A stretch of 64,000 bases of DNA, taken from the NCBI GenBank assembly GCA_023389575.1, contig JAEWEG010000049.1:24792-88791 (forward strand), in the 5' to 3' direction. Positions within the stretch are counted from its first letter, which is position 1, and each line of letters starts with the position of its first letter. The position numbers and the translations under genes were made by a program. The stretch comes from Chloroflexota bacterium (GTDB taxonomy: Bacteria > Chloroflexota > Chloroflexia > Thermomicrobiales > UBA6265). The notes below the pieces were generated by a model. It made no database searches, was not told the origin of the DNA, and saw only the letters and a program-made list of their open reading frames with translations. Below are positions 17,832 to 25,691 of the stretch, one piece after another.

Positions 17832-18962
17832 ATGGCCATGACAGTGGAAACGTCCGACCTGATCGTCTCTCCCAGCGTGGAAATCGACACACCGGCGCTG
17901 GTGGTTTCCGAGGAAATCCTCCATCGGAACATCGCCTCGATGGCCGCCTTCGCCCAGAGCGTGGGCGTGAACCTGCGACCCCACATCAAGACGCACAAGA
18001 CCGTTCAGATCGCCCGTCTGCAGGTCGCGGCCGGCGCCATCGGCGTCGCCTGCGCCAAGGTCGGCGAGGCCGAGGTGATGGTCGAACAGGCCGGCATCCA
18101 GGATGTGCTGCTCGCCTACCCGACGATCGGCGAGCCCAAGGTCCGGCGCCTGCTGCCGTTGATGGAAAAGGCCCGGATCGTGGTGGCGGTCGACTCGCTT
18201 GACGCCGCCACGATGATGTCCAGCGCGTTCTCCCGTCACGACCGGAAGCTGGACGTGATGCTGGAGGTCAATACCGGGCAGAATCGCTCCGGCGTGCTGA
18301 TGGGCGACGACGCGGTGAAGGCGGCGATCGCCATCGCCAGGATGCCGAACCTCAACCTGGTTGGAGTGATGACCCACGAGGGACACGCCAACAGCGCCGA
18401 CCCCTCCGATATCGAAGCGATCGCGATCGAGGCCGGCAAGGCGATCGTCGACACGGCCGAGCGCATTCGCGGCCACGGCATCGACCTGCCAACCGTGAGC
18501 GTCGGTTCCACGCCGGCCGCTTTCTACACGCCCACCGTTCCCGGTGTCACCGAAATGCGCCCCGGGACCTACGTATTCAACGACAACTCCGCGTTCCGCT
18601 ATGGCCGCCTCGGCGTGGATGACTGCGCGGCGCGGTTCGTGGCGACCGTGGTGAGCCGCCCTGCCCCCGACCGGGCGGTGCTCGACACCGGTTCGAAGTC
18701 GCTGGCGATGGATCCAAGCAAGTCCCAGCCGGGCCACGGCTACATCGTGGGCCACCCGAACGTCATCATCTCGAAGCTCAGCGAAGAGCACGGCGTCTGC
18801 GAGATCCCCGATGGCGAGGAAGGCTTCAACGTCGGAGACCGGGTCGAAGTCATCCCCAACCACATCTGCCCGACCGTGAACCTCATGGACGAGTTGCTGA
18901 TCGCCCGCGACGGCCAGATCATCGATACCTGGAAGGTGGCCGCCCGGGGCATGGTGCGCTAG
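17832..18962 (+). CDS. D-threonine aldolase-like PLP enzyme (alanine racemase fold)
   Basis: A 376-residue fold-type III PLP protein. The PLP-Lys is in RPHIKTHKTVQIARLQ at about residue 54. The C-terminal IPNHICPTVNLMDELL (about residues 337-352) carries the His and Cys that bind the divalent metal in D-threonine aldolase and D-serine dehydratase. These enzymes cleave or deaminate D-3-hydroxyamino acids. The start ATG at 17832 follows GGAGGTAAGCGACAC. Neighbouring dehydrogenases suggest the product is further oxidised (inference). Confidence 0.88.
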   Translation: MAMTVETSDLIVSPSVEIDTPALVVSEEILHRNIASMAAFAQSVGVNLRPHIKTHKTVQIARLQVAAGAIGVACAKVGEAEVMVEQAGIQDVLLAYPTIGEPKVRRLLPLMEKARIVVAVDSLDAATMMSSAFSRHDRKLDVMLEVNTGQNRSGVLMGDDAVKAAIAIARMPNLNLVGVMTHEGHANSADPSDIEAIAIEAGKAIVDTAERIRGHGIDLPTVSVGSTPAAFYTPTVPGVTEMRPGTYVFNDNSAFRYGRLGVDDCAARFVATVVSRPAPDRAVLDTGSKSLAMDPSKSQPGHGYIVGHPNVIISKLSEEHGVCEIPDGEEGFNVGDRVEVIPNHICPTVNLMDELLIARDGQIIDTWKVAARGMVR

Positions 18963-18984
18963 CGCCACTCCCTGCATGCACATT

Positions 18985-19019
18985 CGCCCGGCCACTCGAC
19001 ATCGCCATCTGGCCGGGCG
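18985..19019 (+). terminator. Hairpin between the PLP enzyme and the alcohol dehydrogenase genes
   Basis: CGCCCGGCCA (18985-18994) pairs perfectly with TGGCCGGGCG (19010-19019) around a 15-base loop; a further T-A pair extends the stem. No U-run follows on the plus strand. It may be an intrinsic attenuator or an mRNA-processing structure. Confidence 0.45.
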
Positions 19020-19084
19020 AGCATGTCCGCATGGAACGTTGACCGGGGCCGCCGAAACCGGCCCGTACCCGCGAACAGGTACAC

Positions 19085-20089
19085 ATGAATTCAACCAACG
19101 TCGTCTGGGACCGTGAAACCGGCATCTCCATCCTCGAACGGCCCGTACCAGCGCCGGACGCGGATGAAATCGTGATCCGGGTGGACGCGTCCGGCCTGTG
19201 CGGGACCGACCTGCACATCGCCTCGGGCGAGTACCCGCTGGCCCAGAGCGGCGCGACGCTCGGCCACGAGTACGCGGGAACCGTGGTCGCCACCGGGTCG
19301 AGCGTGGACATCTGGCGCGAGGGGGACCGGGTGGTGATCGACCCGAACATCCCCTGCCAGCAGTGCCGCGCCTGCCGCGAGGCCCGCTCGCACCTGTGCA
19401 CAAACCCTGAAACCCTGGGCGTCACGATAGATGGCGGCCTGGCGACCTACTCCGTGCTCCCCGCCAATCGGGCCTACCGCATACCCGACTCGCTGCCGAT
19501 GACGGCGGCCGCGCTGACCGAGCCCCTCGCCTGCGTGGTGCACGCGGTCGACCGGTCCGGCATCAAGCCCGGCCACCAGGCACTCGTCATCGGCGCGGGG
19601 CCGATCGGCCTGCTCACCGCTTCATTGCTGGCGGCGGCTGGCGCGTCGGAAGTCATCGTCAGCGAGCCGAACGACATGCGGCGGGGGCTGGTTTCCACCT
19701 TCGGTGGCACACCAGTGACGCCGGACGAGGTCCCCGCGGACACCTTCGATGTGGTGATGGAATGCGTCGGTCGCCCGGCGACCCTCGCCGCGGCGATCCC
19801 GGCTGTCCGATCCGGCGGCACGGTGGTCTGGGTTGGCGTGGCCGCTCCGCACGACATCGTCGGCGTGAATCCCTACGACATCTTCCGCCGCGAAATCACG
19901 ATTCGCGGAACATATACCAATCCATACACAATGGACCGCTCGATCGCGCTGCTGGCGTCCGGCCAGATCCCTTGGCGAGAGACGATCACCCACCAGTACG
20001 GGCTCGATCAGTGGGATGACGCCTGGGAGACCCACAAGTCCGGCAGCGGACTCAAGGTCTGCGTACTGCCAAACGGAACCGGTACATGA
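19085..20089 (+). CDS. Zinc-dependent medium-chain alcohol dehydrogenase
   Basis: A 334-residue MDR enzyme. The catalytic zinc site shows CGTDLHIASGE and GHEYAGTVVATG. The structural zinc loop has four cysteines (CQQCRACREARSHLC, about residues 94-108). The Rossmann motif ALVIGAGPIGLLTASLLAAA lies near residue 165. It resembles threonine/sorbitol dehydrogenases that oxidise polyols or hydroxyamino acids with NAD. The next gene begins with an ATGA overlap, so the two are coupled. Confidence 0.9.
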   Translation: MNSTNVVWDRETGISILERPVPAPDADEIVIRVDASGLCGTDLHIASGEYPLAQSGATLGHEYAGTVVATGSSVDIWREGDRVVIDPNIPCQQCRACREARSHLCTNPETLGVTIDGGLATYSVLPANRAYRIPDSLPMTAAALTEPLACVVHAVDRSGIKPGHQALVIGAGPIGLLTASLLAAAGASEVIVSEPNDMRRGLVSTFGGTPVTPDEVPADTFDVVMECVGRPATLAAAIPAVRSGGTVVWVGVAAPHDIVGVNPYDIFRREITIRGTYTNPYTMDRSIALLASGQIPWRETITHQYGLDQWDDAWETHKSGSGLKVCVLPNGTGT

Positions 20090-20649
20090 AGCCGGTTCCG
20101 GCCAACACCGCGCTGATCCTGATCGATATCCAGCAGGGGTTCGCCGACCCGGTGTGGGGTCCGCGCAACAACCCCGGCGCCGAGCACAACGCCAGCCTGC
20201 TCCTGGCAGCCTGGCGCGAACGCGGCATGCCGCTGGTCCATATCCAGCACCGCTCGGTCATGCCGAAATCGCCGCTTCGGCCCGGACAACCCAGCGTGGA
20301 GTTTCAACCACTCGTGGCGCCACTGGACGGCGAACCGTTGATGGCGAAATCGGTGAACAGCGCCTTCATCGGCACCACCCTGGAGGCATTCCTCCGCGAG
20401 CGTGACATCGACCATGTCGTTATCGCCGGGCTGACCACCAACCATTGCGTCGAAACCACCACGCGAATGGCGGGCAATCTCGGGTTCAACCCAATCCTGG
20501 TGGAGGACGCCTGCGCCACCTTCGACCGGACCGGACCGGATGGCACCGTGTGGCCCGCCGCCACCATCCACGCCGTCTCGATCGCCAATCTGCACGACGA
20601 GTTCGCGACCATCGCAACCACGAACGAGGTCCTTGAAGCCTTGTCCTGA
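20086..20649 (+). CDS. Isochorismatase-like cysteine hydrolase
   Basis: A 187-residue alpha/beta protein with the family triad: Asp in ALILIDIQQGFAD near residue 14, Lys in MAKSVNSAFIGTTLE near residue 88, and Cys in GLTTNHCVETTTRMAG near residue 123. Family members hydrolyse amides or vinyl ethers such as nicotinamide, N-carbamoyl compounds or isochorismate. It overlaps the upstream alcohol dehydrogenase by four bases. Its exact substrate is unknown. Confidence 0.9.
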   Translation: MKPVPANTALILIDIQQGFADPVWGPRNNPGAEHNASLLLAAWRERGMPLVHIQHRSVMPKSPLRPGQPSVEFQPLVAPLDGEPLMAKSVNSAFIGTTLEAFLRERDIDHVVIAGLTTNHCVETTTRMAGNLGFNPILVEDACATFDRTGPDGTVWPAATIHAVSIANLHDEFATIATTNEVLEALS

Positions 20650-20654
20650 CGCGG

Positions 20655-21125
20655 TCAAGCCGAAGGCGCGAGGGCATACCGGAACATCTGGACCGTCCAG
20701 TCATGGTCCTGGGTTGGCTTCTCCTCGAACCAGACAGCCCCCATCGCGGCATAGAATGGCGCCGCGTTCGGGTCGGAACCGATCACGATCTGTTCGTATC
20801 CAAGGGTGCTGGCCACCTCAACCGCGTGAATCCACAACGCCTTCCCACAGCCGGTTCCGATCCTGTCCACATCCACGAAGAGCTTGTCCAGCAGCAAATC
20901 TCCCTGTTCTACAGTGAATCCGTAAAAGCCAACGATTCTCCCGTCTTCTTCGAGCAGGTAGACCGGGTTATCACGGACATAGGCCTCGGGAATCTCGAAC
21001 GCGCCGGGCGCCCAGTCAAAGAACCCTTCCGGATACCCCCAATGCGTCGAGGAGCGGTTCTGCACATCGGCCAGCGTGGCGGCTTCGTGGGGAAAGGCGC
21101 GTCGGATCGAACGATTGGGAACCAT
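20655..21125 (-). CDS. GNAT family N-acetyltransferase (single domain)
   Basis: A 156-residue acetyl-CoA-dependent acetyltransferase. The central LLLDKLFVDVDRIGTGCGKA is the acyl-CoA-binding motif A (usual RxxGxG/A), followed by IVIGSDPNAAPFYAAMGAVW (motif B). The start at 21125 follows GGGAGGTATTTCCC; a longer frame extends upstream but lacks a ribosome site. Its sequence is strikingly similar to both halves of the next gene (shared SSTHWGYP segment, LDKLFVD, PNAAPFY/PNAASFY), so it is a local duplicate. Confidence 0.85.
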   Translation of the reverse strand: MVPNRSIRRAFPHEAATLADVQNRSSTHWGYPEGFFDWAPGAFEIPEAYVRDNPVYLLEEDGRIVGFYGFTVEQGDLLLDKLFVDVDRIGTGCGKALWIHAVEVASTLGYEQIVIGSDPNAAPFYAAMGAVWFEEKPTQDHDWTVQMFRYALAPSA

Positions 21126-21238
21126 GGGAAATACCTCCCGGTGATGGCCTGACAACCGCCAGGTCATGCGGCTGACGAATCCATCATGCGGGAGCCGCCA
21201 TGTGGCCGCTTCTCCAGATCTGCGTTGTGTTTCTGATG

Positions 21239-22168
21239 TCAGCCAGCCGCCTGCAAGGGGTACCGGAAGTGCTGGAGCTTCCAGCCAGGCCACGAGGTCT
21301 CCTGCTCCCCAACCCACCGCGCGCCCATGGCCTGGTAAAACGGTCCGGCATTCGGATCGGCGTCGATCAGCAACGCATCCGCCCCAAGGGCCCGCGCGGT
21401 CGCTACCGCGTGGTTCCACAGCCGTTTGCCATACCCGGTGCCGATCCTGTCCGGCTCGACAAAAAGCTTGTCCAGGTAGAGACCGTCGTCCTTGCGCACC
21501 AACGCGTAGTAGCCGCGCACGATGCCCTGGTCCTCGATCACCCAAACGATGGCGTTCTCCATGAACTCCGGGGTCACCGCGATCGACTCCGGCTCCCATT
21601 CGAGGAACTCGGGTTCATACCCCCAGAACATCGTGGAGCGTTGGGTCAGCTCGTGGAGCATGTCCGCCTCATCCCGGCGAGCCTCTCGCAGGACAATCGG
21701 CGGAATCGCAAACCGAAACATCTGGATGGTCCAGTCGGGGTTCGGTGTCTGTTTCGAGCCAAGCCACTCCGCGCCCATCGACTGGTAGAACGAGGCGGCG
21801 TTCGGATCGGACCCGATCGTGATGTCGTGGTAACCGAGCAGCCGCGCGGTCTCGACCGCGTGAATCCACAGGCGGCGGCCGTGTCCCTTGCCAATCGCAT
21901 CCCTGTCCACAAACAGCTTGTCAAGAACGAGGACACCGTCCTCTTTCGTCAATCCGTAAAATCCGAGGATACGATCGCCCGTGACGAGCGCGTACACCGG
22001 ATTGTCGGTCACGTAGCTGGCGGGAATGTCGAGCGCATTTGGCGCCCAGTCGAAGTAGCCGGGCGGGTAGCCCCAGTGAGTCGACGACCGCGCCTGCACG
22101 GCTTCCAGGGTGGGCGCATCGGCGGCGGTGGCGCGACGGATTCGCGTGATGGTGGAGTCGTCCGGCAT
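21239..22168 (-). CDS. Tandem two-domain GNAT acetyltransferase
   Basis: A 309-residue protein made of two homologous GNAT domains. Domain 1 (about residues 8-155) has SSTHWGYPPGYFDWAPNALD, LVLDKLFVDRDAIGKGHGRR and GSDPNAASFYQSMGAEW. Domain 2 (about 160-305) has STMFWGYEPEFLEWEPESI, LYLDKLFVEPDRIGTGYGKR and DADPNAGPFYQAMGARW. Both retain the acetyl-CoA loop. Domain 1 is closer to the neighbouring single-domain GNAT than domain 2 is. The start at 22168 has no strong ribosome site. Acceptor substrate unknown. Confidence 0.88.
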   Translation of the reverse strand: MPDDSTITRIRRATAADAPTLEAVQARSSTHWGYPPGYFDWAPNALDIPASYVTDNPVYALVTGDRILGFYGLTKEDGVLVLDKLFVDRDAIGKGHGRRLWIHAVETARLLGYHDITIGSDPNAASFYQSMGAEWLGSKQTPNPDWTIQMFRFAIPPIVLREARRDEADMLHELTQRSTMFWGYEPEFLEWEPESIAVTPEFMENAIVWVIEDQGIVRGYYALVRKDDGLYLDKLFVEPDRIGTGYGKRLWNHAVATARALGADALLIDADPNAGPFYQAMGARWVGEQETSWPGWKLQHFRYPLQAAG

Positions 22169-22350
22169 CGAATGCTCCTGGCGAGCGAAGGGCTGCTACG
22201 GCGGCAACAAGCATGTACCAATGATGTAACGAACTTGATGAAGTTGTCATGCTTTCGAGATGCCTGGTTGGGTACGATCAGGATAGCCAGTTGGGGCGCG
22301 TCGATGCAGCGTGGCTTCGGTATGCCCCAACAAGGCTCCACAGCTGGAGA

Positions 22351-24225
22351 ATGACAGTGACTGAATCCACCATGATTTCCACCCCCGCACTTGCCCCGGT
22401 CAACCTGCTGATCGACGACTTGTTGGCACTCGAGGCCGACCTGATTGAGGCGGCCGAGGCGGCCCGTCCACAGCTTGAGCTCGTGCACCCGAACTTCCGG
22501 CGCAGCGCCCTCAACCTCGTCCACTACCTCGCCCTGCGCAACCACGACATCCGGCCGCTCCAGGAAAGCCTCGGCGACCTCGGCGTGTCCTCCCTGGGCC
22601 GCTCCGAAGCCCATGTACTGTCCAGCATCCGGGCCGTGCTCGCCATCCTCCACACCATGGTCGACCGCGAGTGGACACCTCGTCTGGCGACGGAAGAACC
22701 CGTGGGCCTCCACGAAGGCGACGCCCTCCTGGCCCGGCACAGCGAATCGCTGTTGGGTCGCTCCCGGCCCGACCGCTCCGCCAGGATCATGGTCACCGCC
22801 CACACCGAACTCGCCTGGGACGTTGACCGCGTCCGCGACATGATCCATGCCGGCATGGACATCCTTCGGATCAACTGCGCTCACGACGACGAGGAAATCT
22901 GGGCCCGGATGATCGCCAACGTCCGCCAGGCCGAGCGCGACACCGGACGCGAATGCCGGATCATCATGGACCTCGCCGGTCCGAAACTGCGCACCGGCCC
23001 CGTCGAGCCTGGCCCGGAAGTCATCAAGTGGCGGCCGAAGCGCGATGCCATGGGCCGCATCCTGGCCTCCGCTCGGGTCTGGCTCGCTCCGGAAGGCGTG
23101 GACGCCCCCGCCGGAGCCGATGCCTCGTTGCCCATGCCCGAAGCGTGGCTTGGCAAGTTGGCGGTTGGCGACACGATCCAGTTCACCGACACGCGGGATT
23201 CGACCCGCACCCTCAAAATCATGGCGCGGGAAGGCGACGGCTGGTGGGGTGAATCGCGCCAGACCTCCTACGTCGGAACCGGCACCATCCTGAAGGTCCT
23301 TGACCGGGACGACATGGACGCTGCCGTCGGTACCCTCCCCAGCCGGCCCGGCTTCCTGACGCTGCATACCGGCGACACCCTGATCCTGACCCGGTCGCTC
23401 GAACCGGGACGACCAGCCCGGGAAGCGGAACCCGGGAACCTCGAACCAGCCCGGATCGGCTGCACGCTGCCGGCGGTGTTCGATACCGCCCGCCCAGGCG
23501 AGCGAATCTGGTTCGACGATGGCAAGATCGGCGGCATCGTCCGCGACGTATCGCCAGGGGAACTCATCGTCGAGATCGTCCGGGCGCTCGACAAGGGTTC
23601 GAAGTTGCGGGCCGAAAAGGGCATCAACCTGCCCGATACCGACCTCAACCTCCTGGCCCTGACCGAAAAGGACCTGGCCGACCTGCCGTTCGTGGCCGAA
23701 CACGCCAGCATGATCGACTACTCGTTCGTCAGCCGCGCCGACGACGTCGAAGCGCTCCACCGGCGTCTCGACGACCTTGGTGGCCGGCGTCCGGGAATCG
23801 TGCTCAAGATCGAGACTCGTCGCGCCTTCGAACGCCTGCCCGAGGTGATCCTTGAAGCCATGCACGAAGAGAGCGCCGGGATCATGATTGCCCGTGGCGA
23901 CCTGGCGGTGGAGGTCGGTTACGAGCGCCTGGCGGAAGTGCAGGAGGAAATCCTGTGGCTGGCCGAGGCCGCGCACCTGCCGGTGATTTGGGCGACCCAG
24001 GTGCTCGAAACACTGGCCCAGACTGGCCTGCCCTCGCGCTCGGAAATCACCGACGCCGCGATGGGCGAACGGGCCGAGTGCGTCATGCTCAATAAGGGCC
24101 CGCACATCATCGAGGCCATCCAGGTGCTGAACAACATCCTCCAGCGCATGGAAACGCACCAGAGCAAGAAACGATCGCTCCTGCGCCGCCTCAACGCCTG
24201 GTCGCCACGAGCCGACGCTCGCTAA
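22351..24225 (+). CDS. Atypical pyruvate-kinase-like protein with a long N-terminal extension
   Basis: A 624-residue protein. Residues 1-140 are an N-terminal helical extension not found in classical pyruvate kinase. A split PK barrel follows: MDILRINCAHDDEEIW (usual RMNFSHG), IIMDLAGPKLRTG (usual DTKGPEIRTG), WFDDGKIGG, VLKIETRRAFE (catalytic Lys), IMIARGDLAVEVGYERL and PVIWATQVLETLAQTGLPSR. The MLSGETA motif is replaced by MLNKGPHIIEA, and the C-terminal allosteric domain is absent. The B-domain is enlarged (about residues 225-400). It belongs to the PK superfamily, but PEP-to-pyruvate activity is not assured. It ends before a strong terminator. Confidence 0.8.
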   Translation: MTVTESTMISTPALAPVNLLIDDLLALEADLIEAAEAARPQLELVHPNFRRSALNLVHYLALRNHDIRPLQESLGDLGVSSLGRSEAHVLSSIRAVLAILHTMVDREWTPRLATEEPVGLHEGDALLARHSESLLGRSRPDRSARIMVTAHTELAWDVDRVRDMIHAGMDILRINCAHDDEEIWARMIANVRQAERDTGRECRIIMDLAGPKLRTGPVEPGPEVIKWRPKRDAMGRILASARVWLAPEGVDAPAGADASLPMPEAWLGKLAVGDTIQFTDTRDSTRTLKIMAREGDGWWGESRQTSYVGTGTILKVLDRDDMDAAVGTLPSRPGFLTLHTGDTLILTRSLEPGRPAREAEPGNLEPARIGCTLPAVFDTARPGERIWFDDGKIGGIVRDVSPGELIVEIVRALDKGSKLRAEKGINLPDTDLNLLALTEKDLADLPFVAEHASMIDYSFVSRADDVEALHRRLDDLGGRRPGIVLKIETRRAFERLPEVILEAMHEESAGIMIARGDLAVEVGYERLAEVQEEILWLAEAAHLPVIWATQVLETLAQTGLPSRSEITDAAMGERAECVMLNKGPHIIEAIQVLNNILQRMETHQSKKRSLLRRLNAWSPRADAR

Positions 24226-24240
24226 CGACCATCACCAGTC

Positions 24241-24272
24241 AAGGCGGACCGGGTTCGGGCCCGGTCCGCCTT
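24241..24272 (+). terminator. Hairpin downstream of the pyruvate-kinase-like gene
   Basis: AAGGCGGACCGGG (24241-24253) pairs perfectly over 13 bases with CCCGGTCCGCCTT (24260-24272) around a six-base loop. It lies 15 bases past the stop and before the convergent membrane-protein gene. The trailing T-run is only two bases, so it may act bidirectionally. Confidence 0.8.
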
Positions 24273-24333
24273 GTCGTTCACGGGAACGCGCTGTGCGAAC
24301 CAGCCCTCCGCTCCACCAGCACTGGGGCTGCCA

Positions 24334-25521
24334 TCAACTCGCGGGTTGCGGCGTGGGTGGTGGCGGTGTCGTCGCGGTGCGGGAGATCAGCCACACGAGC
24401 AGCGAACCGGCCACCACCACGAACCCCACCAGTGCGAACGTGGAAGCGTCCGGCTGCTCGGGCAGGATGACGGCGAGGCAGCCCACCGCCACGATTCCTC
24501 CGTACAGCGCCCCGCGAAAACGGGTGACGAACCGGTCGATGGCCGAACGAATCGGATTGGACGGCATGAGCAGATAGGCGCCACCCGCCACGAGGAGCCC
24601 GGCGAACGTGACCCATCGTCCGGCCTGGCGAAGCGTCCCGGTCACGATGTCGAACAGCGCCTCCACTGCGGCGGCCGAGGTTCCCGCCTCCACGCCCGCC
24701 AGCACGCGAGACCTGACGAAGGCCAGCGCGGCGAGCACGACCACCATCGCCAGCGCCATCGCGAGCCCGGCGGCGATGACTTCCCGGCCCCTATCCGGCG
24801 CGAGGACCAGTGCGATCACGAGCGCCGCCAGCGCCAGCAACGGCAGAACCCACCGCAATGTCACGATCAGGTCCACCGCCCATTGGGCCGAGGCCAGTTC
24901 TTCGGATTCGAGCAGGACCACGGTATGAACGCCTGGTTCCGTCGAGACCCCATCGAGGAAGGTGAACCCCCGCTCGTTGAGTCGCGCCTGCACTTCGACG
25001 ACCAGCGGCGCGAGGTCGAGCACCACCTGTCCTTCGGTGGAGCGCACGACCGAGACTTCCTCGCCACGCAGGAGATGGACAACCTGGGGATGAACGGCCC
25101 GGTTGGCCGCCACCCAGATTTGCTGGAAGGTGTCGGAGCGCACCACGTCATGGACGGTACGCTCGATGATCTGGATCGAAGCAACCCGGGTCAACCCGGC
25201 GAGCGAGAATGTGCCGTCACTCGCTTCGTCCCTGGTGTCATCGGTCACGACGCTCACCGCGTAATCCACCAACCTGGTGGATGCCGACTGAGCCACCAGA
25301 TCCTGTATCGCCGGATCGGCCGCGAGTTGGGAGACCGTGTCCACATACCGCTCGGTGTCGAGCGTTTCGGCGGCGAGCCAGGTCGTCACCACGGACAGCG
25401 CCGCGAAGATGGCGAACATGATGGAGCAAACGCGGCTTGCGATCGACCGCCACAGAGGTGGCGATGTATCCGACGATTTTTCAGGCGCCCGCGATGACTG
25501 GCCGCTCGCTTCCCCGGACAT
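24334..25521 (-). CDS. Uncharacterised integral membrane protein
   Basis: A 395-residue protein. A hydrophobic helix at about residues 28-50 is followed by a roughly 170-residue extracytoplasmic domain starting LDTERYVDTVSQLAADPAIQ. That pattern occurs in many uncharacterised actinobacterial membrane proteins. Five further helices occupy the C-terminal half, ending in a Thr/Pro-rich tail. The start at 25521 follows AAGGAGTGGCGG. The gene stands alone, convergent with the pyruvate-kinase-like gene. No enzymatic motif is visible. Confidence 0.75.
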   Translation of the reverse strand: MSGEASGQSSRAPEKSSDTSPPLWRSIASRVCSIMFAIFAALSVVTTWLAAETLDTERYVDTVSQLAADPAIQDLVAQSASTRLVDYAVSVVTDDTRDEASDGTFSLAGLTRVASIQIIERTVHDVVRSDTFQQIWVAANRAVHPQVVHLLRGEEVSVVRSTEGQVVLDLAPLVVEVQARLNERGFTFLDGVSTEPGVHTVVLLESEELASAQWAVDLIVTLRWVLPLLALAALVIALVLAPDRGREVIAAGLAMALAMVVVLAALAFVRSRVLAGVEAGTSAAAVEALFDIVTGTLRQAGRWVTFAGLLVAGGAYLLMPSNPIRSAIDRFVTRFRGALYGGIVAVGCLAVILPEQPDASTFALVGFVVVAGSLLVWLISRTATTPPPPTPQPAS

Positions 25522-25623
25522 CCGCCACTCCTTGCGATCTGGATTCGCGTCAACCTTGCATCCACGCACTGTAGGAGGTGTTCCGCCACGCGACAATAGC
25601 CCCAATCGCGCGGAGGACACGGT

Positions 25624-25652
25624 GACGCCGGCGGAGAGGTTCCGCCGGCGTC
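25624..25652 (-). terminator. Hairpin downstream of gltB
   Basis: A perfect 12-base-pair stem (25624-25635 with 25641-25652) has a five-base loop and lies about 40 bases past the gltB stop. It separates gltB from the membrane-protein gene on the same strand. Confidence 0.75.
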
Positions 25653-25691
25653 GCCGTGTCTCTTTACAGGTTTGAAGGCGAGATCGCGTGG

